This document shows, one piece after another, positions 53,455-60,182 of a stretch of DNA of 64,000 nucleotides. The position numbers and the translations under genes were made by a program. Under the pieces are notes generated by a model. That model was given only the letters and a program-made list of their open reading frames with translations, did no database searches and was not told the DNA's origin. The stretch spans positions 1-64,000 of the forward strand of contig DAOUAE010000089.1 in the NCBI GenBank assembly GCA_034433795.1. The letters are read 5' to 3'. Positions within the stretch are counted from its first letter, which is position 1; every line of letters starts with the position of its first letter. Source of the DNA: DAOUAE01 sp034433795 (GTDB taxonomy: Bacteria > Chloroflexota > UBA6077 > FW602-bin22 > DAOUAE01).

Positions 53455-53994
53455 ATGCGCCAGAGAATACGCGGCTGGCGCCGCTGGGCGACGGTCGCCG
53501 TCATCGGACTGGGGCTGGCGCTCGGCGGCTGTGCGACCGGGGCCTATCCCATCGATTTCTACTCGGAGATGCACTACCAGCCGTCGTTCCGGGTCCAGGA
53601 GCCGCCGACCCGCCCGGTGCCGGCGGAGTCGGTCCCCCGAACGCGGACCGAGGTGCCGTACGGCTACGAACGTCAGCAGGAAGCGGCCCGGCTGACCAAC
53701 CCGTTGCCGGCGACGCCGGAGACGGTCCAGCGCGGTCAGGCGCTTTACCGCCGCAACTGCGCGCCCTGCCACGGGCCGCAGGGGCGGGGCGACGGCATCA
53801 TCGCCAACTACTTCCGTCAGGCCAACGTGCCCCCACCGGTCGATTTCACCAGCGACCGGGTGCGGGGTCGGACCGACGGGGAGCTGTTCTTTTACATTTC
53901 CAACGGTATCGGCAATATGCCGCCCTTCCGCACACTCCTGACGGAGGAGGAGCGCTGGGCGCTGGTCGCCTACATCCGGTCGGTGGGACGCTAG
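53455..53994 (+). CDS. actE: ACIII monoheme cytochrome c lipoprotein
   Basis: A 179-residue lipoprotein: signal peptide with lipobox ALGGC, a Pro-rich stretch, then a cytochrome c domain with CAPCH and a distal Met in GNMPPF. In ACIII, ActE is the terminal heme that hands electrons to an oxidase or soluble cytochrome. ATG 53455 follows GAGAAGGTAGAGCG. It ends the operon. Confidence 0.9.
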   Translation: MRQRIRGWRRWATVAVIGLGLALGGCATGAYPIDFYSEMHYQPSFRVQEPPTRPVPAESVPRTRTEVPYGYERQQEAARLTNPLPATPETVQRGQALYRRNCAPCHGPQGRGDGIIANYFRQANVPPPVDFTSDRVRGRTDGELFFYISNGIGNMPPFRTLLTEEERWALVAYIRSVGR

Positions 53995-54037
53995 CCGTCG
54001 GGAGCAAGCGCGGGCGGAGAGCACGAGGGGGAGGACC

Positions 54038-55441
54038 ATGGCCCAGGCGCCGGCGTTGGGTGGCGAGATCCGGTTCTGGAACCTGGCAGTCCGTCGAGAG
54101 CAGGTCGGGACCGAGGTCCTGGCCGGGGTGACCACTTTTCTGGTGATGGCCTACATCATCTTCGTCAACCCGGTTATCCTGGGGTTTGTCGGCTTCCCCG
54201 ACCTCCAGGGGAAGGGGCTGCCCTTCACCGCCGTGATGACCTCGACCTGCCTGGTGGCCGGGCTGATGACGGTTCTCATGGGCCTCTACACCAACAAGGC
54301 CTTCGCCATCGCCCCCGGCATGGGCCTGAACGCGGTGGTGGCCTTCCAGCTGGTCAACGGGCTGGGACTGCCCTGGCCGACGGCGATGGGCGTTATCGTC
54401 CTGGAGGGGCTGGTCATCACCGTTCTGGTCCTGACCGGCCTGCGCCAGGCGATCTTCGAGGCGGTGCCCGTCGAACTGAAGCGCGCCATCGGCGTGGGGA
54501 TCGGCTGGTTTATCCTCTTCATCGGCCTCTACTCGGCCGGCTTCATCAAGCAGGGACCGCCGGGAGCGCCGCTGCAGCTGGGCGACCTCAAGGGCACGCC
54601 GGTCCTGGTGGCCATCGTCGGGCTTTTTCTCACCGTCTGGCTCTTTGTGCGCGGGGTGCGGGCGGCGCTCCTCATCGGCATTCTCCTGAGCACCGCCCTG
54701 GCCACGCTGCTCAACCATCTCTCGGGGCTGACGGCCTTCCCCACACCGGGTGTGGCCACTGTGCCGGCCCAGATCGTCAGCCCGCCCGATTTCTCGCTGC
54801 TGGGGCGCTTCGACTTTGGGGTCTTCGGCCGGCTGGGGCTGATCAGCGCCGTGCTCCTTATCTTCTCGATTATGCTGTCGGACTTTTTCGACACGATGGG
54901 CACGCTGATCGGTGTGGGAGAGCGGGCCGGCTACGTTGACGAGCGCGGGAACTTCGACCGGGTGGAGCAGCCGCTGCTCATCGACTCGCTGGGGGCGGTG
55001 GCCGGGGGCGTGGCCAGTTGCTCTTCGGCCACGACCTACATCGAGTCGGCCGCCGGGATCAGCGTCGGCGGGCGGACCGGCCTGACCAGTCTGGTGACCG
55101 GGCTCCTCTTCTTCGTGGCCCTGCCCTTCAGCCCGATCGTGGGAATGGTGCCGAAAGAGGCCACCGCGCCGGCGCTGATCATCGTCGGCTACCTGATGAT
55201 GACGGTGCTGGGGCAGGGGCTCGATTTCGAGAAGGCGGAGACAGGGCTGCCGGCCCTGCTCACCATGGCGGTGATGCCGCTGACCTATTCGATCACCAAC
55301 GGCATCGGCGCGGGCTTCATCCTTTATACCTTTATCCGGCTGGTCAAGCGCCAGCAGGTCCACCCGCTGATGCTGGGGGCCGCCCTGGCCTTCGTCGTCT
55401 ACTTCGGCGAGACGTTCCTGCGGGCCCAGTTCGGGCTCTGA
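54038..55441 (+). CDS. NCS2/AzgA-type purine permease
   Basis: A 467-residue transporter with about 12-14 helices and the AzgA marks GVTTFLVMAYIIFVNPVIL, ALGLMTN-like NKAFAIAPGMGLNAVVAF and DFFDTMGTLIGVG. It imports hypoxanthine, guanine or xanthine with protons. ATG 54038 follows GAGGGGGAGGACC. It lies 43 nt after actE and may be read from the ACIII promoter or its own. Confidence 0.9.
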   Translation: MAQAPALGGEIRFWNLAVRREQVGTEVLAGVTTFLVMAYIIFVNPVILGFVGFPDLQGKGLPFTAVMTSTCLVAGLMTVLMGLYTNKAFAIAPGMGLNAVVAFQLVNGLGLPWPTAMGVIVLEGLVITVLVLTGLRQAIFEAVPVELKRAIGVGIGWFILFIGLYSAGFIKQGPPGAPLQLGDLKGTPVLVAIVGLFLTVWLFVRGVRAALLIGILLSTALATLLNHLSGLTAFPTPGVATVPAQIVSPPDFSLLGRFDFGVFGRLGLISAVLLIFSIMLSDFFDTMGTLIGVGERAGYVDERGNFDRVEQPLLIDSLGAVAGGVASCSSATTYIESAAGISVGGRTGLTSLVTGLLFFVALPFSPIVGMVPKEATAPALIIVGYLMMTVLGQGLDFEKAETGLPALLTMAVMPLTYSITNGIGAGFILYTFIRLVKRQQVHPLMLGAALAFVVYFGETFLRAQFGL

Positions 55442-55478
55442 GTCCGGACCGGGGAACGCGCCAGACCCGGACGGTCTG

Positions 55479-55487
55479 TGCTAACAT
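55479..55487 (+). promoter_or_regulatory. Extended -10 promoter before the 58-aa ORF
   Basis: TGCTAACAT (55479-55487) is a TGn-extended -10 with a 5/6 hexamer. It is about 32 nt before ATG 55519. No good -35 is seen. Confidence 0.4.
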
Positions 55488-55518
55488 AGAGAGGCACCGC
55501 CACCGGAGGAGGCAGACC

Positions 55519-55695
55519 ATGGGCCGTCCATCGCCCGACCGTCCGTCACGTCTGGAGGAGCAGATCGGCCGGGGGCTGGGGAAACTGGTGGGCCGGCTGC
55601 GCCGGACCCAGCTCTGGCAGGAGACCCGCCGGGCCTTCGAAGAGGGCAAAAGCGGTCAACGTTCCCCAACCTCTCCGCCTAAGGAGGGTCGATGA
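55519..55695 (+). CDS. Small basic protein, hypothetical (58 aa)
   Basis: A 58-residue ORF: LEEQIGRGLGKLVGRLRRTQLWQETRRAFEEGK forms an amphipathic helix rich in Arg, followed by a Ser/Pro tail. CCGGAGGAGGCAGACC precedes the ATG, and its TGA overlaps the ATG of the dehydrogenase (ATGA). The protein itself has no known family, so translation is plausible but not proven. Confidence 0.5.
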   Translation: MGRPSPDRPSRLEEQIGRGLGKLVGRLRRTQLWQETRRAFEEGKSGQRSPTSPPKEGR

Positions 55696-56657
55696 CCTCT
55701 CTCCCCATCCGATCGGTGGCCGTGGTCGGCGCCGGGCTGATGGGCCACGGCATCGCCCAGGTCTTCGCCCAGGCTGGCTACCCGGTCGCGCTCTACGACA
55801 AAGACCCGGCCGCTCTGGAGCGAGCGCTGGCCGGAATCCGGGCCAACCTGCGGCTGCTCGAGGAGCACGGCCTGAGCACGCCCACGGCCGCCGAGCAGAC
55901 GCTGGCCCGCCTCACCCTCGCCCACGACCTCGCCCCGGCGGTGGCCGGGGTCGACCTGGTGGTCGAGGCGGTCTACGAGGATCTGGCAGTCAAGCAGGAG
56001 GTTTTCCACACTCTGGACCGCCTCTGCCCGCCCACGACGATTCTGGCCAGCAACACCTCCGGCCTGAGCGCCACCGCCCTGGCCCAGGCCACCAGCCGGC
56101 CCGACCGGGTGCTGGTCACCCACTTCTGGAACCCGCCTCACCTTATCCCGCTGGTCGAGGTGGTCCGGGCCCCGACGACCAGCGAGGCCACGGTGCAGAC
56201 GGTGGTGGCCCTGCTCCGGGCGGTCGGCAAAGTGCCGGTGGTGGTCCAGAAGGATATTCCCGGCTTTGTCGGCAACCGGCTGCAGTACGCGCTCTTCCGC
56301 GAGGCGGTGGCTCTGGTCCAGGCGGGGGTGGTCAGTCCCGAGGACGTCGATACCGTGGTCCGGCTGAGCCTGGGACGGCGCTACGGGGTCATCGGCCCGC
56401 TGGAGACAGCCGACCTGAACGGCGTGGATCTTTTCGCCCGCATCGCCCACTACCTCTACCCGACGCTGGACTGCGCCCAGGACACCCAGCCCTACCACCA
56501 GCGCCTGGTGGCCGAGGGCCGGCTCGGGGTGCGGGTGGGGCGCGGCTTCTACGACTGGACGCCGGAGCGAGCCCAGGCCAGGATCCGGGAGCGCGACGCC
56601 GAGCTTCTGCGCTGGCTGCGTCGGGATCGCGGACTCGATGGCGAGAGGGCGATCTGA
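55692..56657 (+). CDS. 3-Hydroxyacyl-CoA dehydrogenase
   Basis: A 321-residue dehydrogenase of the 3-hydroxybutyryl-CoA type. NAD motif GAGLMGHG (13-20), ASNTSGLS (S123), catalytic His H144 in THFWNPPHLIPLVEV and NRLQ (DIPGFVGNRLQ). It oxidises L-3-hydroxyacyl-CoA or a related hydroxy acid; carnitine dehydrogenase and lambda-crystallin relatives are possible. AAGGAGGGTCG precedes ATG 55692. Confidence 0.88.
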   Translation: MTSLPIRSVAVVGAGLMGHGIAQVFAQAGYPVALYDKDPAALERALAGIRANLRLLEEHGLSTPTAAEQTLARLTLAHDLAPAVAGVDLVVEAVYEDLAVKQEVFHTLDRLCPPTTILASNTSGLSATALAQATSRPDRVLVTHFWNPPHLIPLVEVVRAPTTSEATVQTVVALLRAVGKVPVVVQKDIPGFVGNRLQYALFREAVALVQAGVVSPEDVDTVVRLSLGRRYGVIGPLETADLNGVDLFARIAHYLYPTLDCAQDTQPYHQRLVAEGRLGVRVGRGFYDWTPERAQARIRERDAELLRWLRRDRGLDGERAI

Positions 56658-57076
56658 CCACCGCCACCCTGTCGGAGCGGGCTGCGCCCGAAAACAGTCC
56701 GCCGCGAGAGCGCTTGCCAGGCCCTGGCGCTAGCCCGGGGGCTGGGGGTGGTTCCGGTGCCTGCCACTTCTCCCCGTGGTGAGCGGTCTGGCCAGCGCGC
56801 GGCCGGTCCTGGTCGGGGCCCGGCGGTGGACTGACTGGGACAGTCTGACCCACGGCCCTCACGACCACCGGGCCCATGGGCGCCCCTACGGCTGGCCGGA
56901 GCAATGGCCTGGCAGGCGGAACCGTGGTGTGGCTTATCCGGCCTCTCCTCCTGGGGGTTCTGCGGCTCGTGGTCGGGATGCTGGTCGCTCTCTGGAGCGG
57001 CGTCTGCCAGACTGGCGGGAGCGACCCGACCACCGTCGGGCGGAGCCGGGCAAGCCCCCAGCGGCCGGCCCTGTTT
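56658..57076. other. Gene-free gap before the histidine kinase
   Basis: About 420 nt between the dehydrogenase and the kinase promoter. No ORF with a ribosome-binding site stands out. Small inverted repeats are CGGGC/GCCCG near 56691 and GACTG/CAGTC near 56837. The kinase frame stays open back to 56876 and includes a hydrophobic stretch near 56930-57015. Confidence 0.5.
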
Positions 57077-57105
57077 TTGCGCCGGGGGGTCCGTCGGCGT
57101 AGAAT
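57077..57105 (+). promoter_or_regulatory. Sigma70-like promoter for the histidine kinase
   Basis: TTGCGC (57077-57082) and TAGAAT (57100-57105) with a 17-nt spacer; 3/6 and 5/6 matches. Predicted start near 57112, 34 nt before GTG 57146. Confidence 0.5.
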
Positions 57106-57145
57106 GGTGACAGGGGCCCATTCCGGAAGAAATAAGGAGAGACCC

Positions 57146-58219
57146 GTGTCAGCCGATTGTCGTGACCTCCCGGCCGACCTGGCGATCGCGGCGCTGACAG
57201 CGCTCCCCTGGGGGATCGCCATCGTCGGGCCGGACGGGGTGATCCGCTGCACGACGCCGGCCATGGCCGCGCTCCTGGGGCTTCCGCCCGAGAGCCTGGC
57301 GACCGGCCAGACGCTGGCTGACCTCACTGTCCGGCTGAGCGGCCGGCTGGTGGACTCCCAGCCATGGGCGGCGCTGATGACGGGCACCCCCGCGGTGACC
57401 CTGCAGCTGCGCGAGCCGCCGGGGCGGGTGCTCCGGATGCTGCGGCGACCGCTCGCCGACCATCTCCTGCTGGTGGCCGTCGACGAGACCGGAACAGCGG
57501 AGCGCGAGCGAGCGGTGCGCGCCTTCATCTCCTCGGTCTCCCACGATCTGCGTCTGCCGATCACCGTCATTCAGGGCTACGCCCAGACGCTGGAGCGCCG
57601 GCTGGCCGGCCATCCGGACATCAGCGAGCGCGACCGACGGGAGATCCACCAGATCTGGGAGAGCGCCCGGCGGCTGAACCGGATGATCACCGAGATCGTG
57701 GACAACATCCGGCTGCTCCTGGGGTACATCGAGGTCACTCCCCAGGAGGTGGCCCTCACAGACCTCCTCGAGCGGGTGGTGGCACGGGTGCAGGCCGACG
57801 TGACCACCGTCCGGATCGTTCAGGAATCGTCGCCTCCGGCCCCGGTCCTGGTGCGGGCCGACCCGCTGCGGCTGGAGCAGGTGCTCAAAACGGTGCTGGA
57901 GACCGCCGCCCGACGGACCCCCGCCGGCGGGACGGTGCGGGTGCGCACGGTCCCGCAGGCGGAGCGGATCGTTCTGGAGATCGAGGACGCCGGCGAACCG
58001 CTGTCGGCGAGCGAACTCGCCGACCTCCTGAGCCGCACCGAGCCCCGACCGGGCCCCGAGGGGCTGAGCCTGGCCCTCTCCAACGCCCGGCGGCTGGCCG
58101 AACGGCAGGGCGGAACGCTCACCGCCGAGCCGCTGCCCACCGGCATCCGCTGGCGGCTGACCCTGCCGCTGGCCCGGCAACCGGCCAGCACGCCGACCGG
58201 TGGCCAGGCCGCCGGATAG
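57146..58219 (+). CDS. PAS-domain histidine kinase with degenerate ATP-binding site
   Basis: A 357-residue orphan kinase: PAS domain (ALPWGIAIVGPDGVIRCTTPAM), HisKA with phosphoacceptor H133 in SSVSHDLRLPITVIQGY, and a HATPase domain. The N-box Asn of the canonical NAxKYT/SP motif is T253 (ETAARRTP) and the upstream LLxN is also absent; the G2 box reads GLSLALSNA. So ATP binding may be weak or lost. GTG 57146 follows AAGGAGAGACC. No response regulator is adjacent. Confidence 0.85.
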   Translation: MSADCRDLPADLAIAALTALPWGIAIVGPDGVIRCTTPAMAALLGLPPESLATGQTLADLTVRLSGRLVDSQPWAALMTGTPAVTLQLREPPGRVLRMLRRPLADHLLLVAVDETGTAERERAVRAFISSVSHDLRLPITVIQGYAQTLERRLAGHPDISERDRREIHQIWESARRLNRMITEIVDNIRLLLGYIEVTPQEVALTDLLERVVARVQADVTTVRIVQESSPPAPVLVRADPLRLEQVLKTVLETAARRTPAGGTVRVRTVPQAERIVLEIEDAGEPLSASELADLLSRTEPRPGPEGLSLALSNARRLAERQGGTLTAEPLPTGIRWRLTLPLARQPASTPTGGQAAG

Positions 58220-58252
58220 ATCGGGATGAGGCCGCCGGCGCAGACCGGACGG

Positions 58253-58648
58253 TCAGGCGGTGTGGCCGCCGGGGAGATAGGCGACGGCGTCGATCTCGAC
58301 GAGGGCTCCCAGCGGCAGGCGGGCGGCCTGGACTGTCGAACGGGCCGGGGGATTGGTCGGAAAGAAGGTGGCGTAGACCTCGTTGAAGGCGGCGAACTCG
58401 CCGAGGTCGGTGAGGTAGCAGGTCGTTTTGACCACATCGGCCAGCGATCCCCCGGCCGCCTCCAGCAGGGCCCGCAGGTTCTCCAGCACCTGACGGGTCT
58501 GGGCCCGGATATCGCCCTCGACCAGACGGCCGGTCTGGGGATCGAGAGCGATCTGGCCCGAGGTGAAGAGCCAGGGACCGACCCGGACGGCCGGGGCATA
58601 GGGGCCCACCGGCGGTGGCGCATCCTGACGGTAGACAGGCTGCTTCAT
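58253..58648 (-). CDS. RidA family protein
   Basis: A 131-residue YjgF/YER057c/UK114 (RidA) protein. GPYAPAVRVGPWLFTSGQIALDPQTG, the Arg in PARSTVQAARLPLGALVEIDAVAYL and KTTCYLTDL are characteristic. RidA hydrolyses reactive enamine/imine intermediates from PLP enzymes. It is 45 nt downstream of a PLP-fold gene, which suits that role. It converges with the histidine kinase. Confidence 0.95.
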   Translation of the reverse strand: MKQPVYRQDAPPPVGPYAPAVRVGPWLFTSGQIALDPQTGRLVEGDIRAQTRQVLENLRALLEAAGGSLADVVKTTCYLTDLGEFAAFNEVYATFFPTNPPARSTVQAARLPLGALVEIDAVAYLPGGHTA

Positions 58649-58693
58649 CGCGGTCTCTCCCGACAGCGGTTCTGGTGGACAGGAGCCAGAAGG

Positions 58694-59776
58694 TCAGCGG
58701 AACTGTCCGCGCCCAGCGATGGGCCAGACGGCCTCGACGCGGCCGGCGCGGACGGCGTAGAGCCGGTCGTGCAGGTTGAAGGTCGTACAGCCGTGGCTGG
58801 GGATGAGTTCGAGCTTATCGCCGACCGAGAGCCCGCCGTCGGCCAGTTCGATCTTGCCGTGCTCCTCCGAGAGCCGCACGACGCGGGCGCCGGGCAGCCC
58901 TTTGGGCTCGGGCATGCCGAACTCGGGGGTGATGGCCTTCATCCCGGCGTCGACGATGGCCAGCCCCGGCTGCGGCCGGCTGATCACCGTGGTGAGAACG
59001 GTCAGCGCGCACTCAAAACCCAGGTCCAGCCGGCGGTAGCTGGTGTCCATCGTAACGTATGAGCCGGCCTGGACTTCGGTGACGCCGGGGTAGCGGCCGG
59101 TGATGTCGAAGGTGCCGGTGCCCCCGCCGCTGACGACCTCGACCGGGAGGCCAGCCGCCTCGATCATCTCCTTGGTGGCGATAAGGAGAGCCATCGCCGC
59201 CCGCGCTTTCTCCTCCCGTTCGCGGCGGTCGGGGATGGCCACGCAGTGGCCTTCGTAGCCCATCACCCCGCGGAAGCGCAGGCCCGGCGACCGGGCCACC
59301 TGCTGAGCCAGGGCGACCGCCGCCTCGCCCGGCGCGACGCCGCAGCGGTTCATGCCGACGTTGACCTCGACCAGGACCCCGACGGTAGCCCCGGCGGCCG
59401 TCGCGGCCGCCGAAAGGTCGGCCACGTTCTGGGGATTGTCCACCGCCACCGTGACGCTGATCTGGCGGGCCAGGCCCATCAGCCGGGCGATCTTGGCCGG
59501 ACCGACGACCTGGTTGGCGATGAGAATATCGTCGATCCCGGCGGCGGCCATGACCTCGGCCTCGCCGAGTTTGGCACAGGTGATCCCCTGCGCGCCGGCC
59601 GCGATCTGTTTGTGGGCGATGGCCGGCGTTTTGTGGGTCTTGACGTGGGGACGCAGGTTGGCCGGGACGCTGGCGAAGAAATCGGCCATGCGCCGGATGT
59701 TGCGCTCCAGGGCCTCCAGGTCCACCAGGAGCGCCGGGGTATCCAGGTCCTCGACGCGCAGCCCGACCTCAGTCAC
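58694..59776 (-). CDS. D-threonine aldolase / D-serine dehydratase-like PLP enzyme
   Basis: A 360-residue alanine-racemase-fold (type III) PLP enzyme. The PLP Lys is K46 in RPHVKTHKT, and the metal site HxC is H328 and C330 in PSHGCTTFNLHD, features of D-threonine aldolase and metal-dependent D-serine dehydratase. GTG at 59776 has GAGAGGAGAGCC. It is upstream of RidA and behind the promoter at 59837-59865. Confidence 0.88.
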   Translation of the reverse strand: MTEVGLRVEDLDTPALLVDLEALERNIRRMADFFASVPANLRPHVKTHKTPAIAHKQIAAGAQGITCAKLGEAEVMAAAGIDDILIANQVVGPAKIARLMGLARQISVTVAVDNPQNVADLSAAATAAGATVGVLVEVNVGMNRCGVAPGEAAVALAQQVARSPGLRFRGVMGYEGHCVAIPDRREREEKARAAMALLIATKEMIEAAGLPVEVVSGGGTGTFDITGRYPGVTEVQAGSYVTMDTSYRRLDLGFECALTVLTTVISRPQPGLAIVDAGMKAITPEFGMPEPKGLPGARVVRLSEEHGKIELADGGLSVGDKLELIPSHGCTTFNLHDRLYAVRAGRVEAVWPIAGRGQFR

Positions 59777-59836
59777 GGCTCTCCTCTCTCGCCTTCTCGA
59801 GCCGCCAGCGGTTCTCCGAGCGCGACGGCACTGGCC

Positions 59837-59865
59837 AGTATAGCAGCGGCCGGCGAGGGCGACAA
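59837..59865 (-). promoter_or_regulatory. Promoter for the PLP enzyme and RidA
   Basis: On the minus strand TTGTCG (complement of 59860-59865) and TATACT (complement of 59837-59842) are 17 nt apart. It is about 60 nt before the GTG start at 59776 and just after the stop of the 89-residue gene. Confidence 0.7.
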
Positions 59866-59872
59866 GAGGTGC

Positions 59873-60142
59873 TCAGGTCCGCTTGCCCTGACGGTAGCGC
59901 TCCAGGGCGGCCTGGGCCAGCGCCCGAGCCTCGGCGAAATCCACCTCCTGGCGGCTGTAGGCCAGCGCGTACCAGTCGAGCTCGCCGGTGGTGCGGAGGA
60001 CGCCGCCCAGGATCGTCTCCGGACCCCGCCGGGCGATCTCGCGGATCGAGCCCGGCTCGAAGCGGTCCAGCCTCTCGAGGATGGCCACGTACTGGGTGGT
60101 GGTCCGCTTCCATTCGAGAATGGCCTTGGAGGACAGAGCCAT
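59873..60142 (-). CDS. Hypothetical protein (89 aa)
   Basis: Not recognised. An 89-residue soluble helical protein: MALSSKAILEWKRTTTQYVAILERLD, then RRGPETILGGVLRTTGELDWYALAYSRQEVDFAEARALAQAALERY. ATG 60142 has GGGAGGCGTG. It is 40 nt downstream of the beta-lactamase-fold lipoprotein gene, so it may be in the same unit. No function proposed. Confidence 0.6.
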   Translation of the reverse strand: MALSSKAILEWKRTTTQYVAILERLDRFEPGSIREIARRGPETILGGVLRTTGELDWYALAYSRQEVDFAEARALAQAALERYRQGKRT

Positions 60143-60159
60143 CACGCCTCCCGCCGCAC

Positions 60160-60182
60160 CGGGGCCGTCGGCGGTGGCCCCG
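60160..60182 (-). terminator. Hairpin after the beta-lactamase-fold gene
   Basis: CGGGGCC (60160-60166) pairs with GGCCCCG (60176-60182) around a 9-nt loop, immediately after the TAA stop on the minus strand. There is no T-run; it may only attenuate into the 89-residue gene. Confidence 0.4.

Noticed and set aside
56776..57102. Short open frames in the kinase upstream gap as possible genes.
   Set aside because: No ribosome-binding site, composition and sequence look like random high-G+C translation, and they overlap in several frames.
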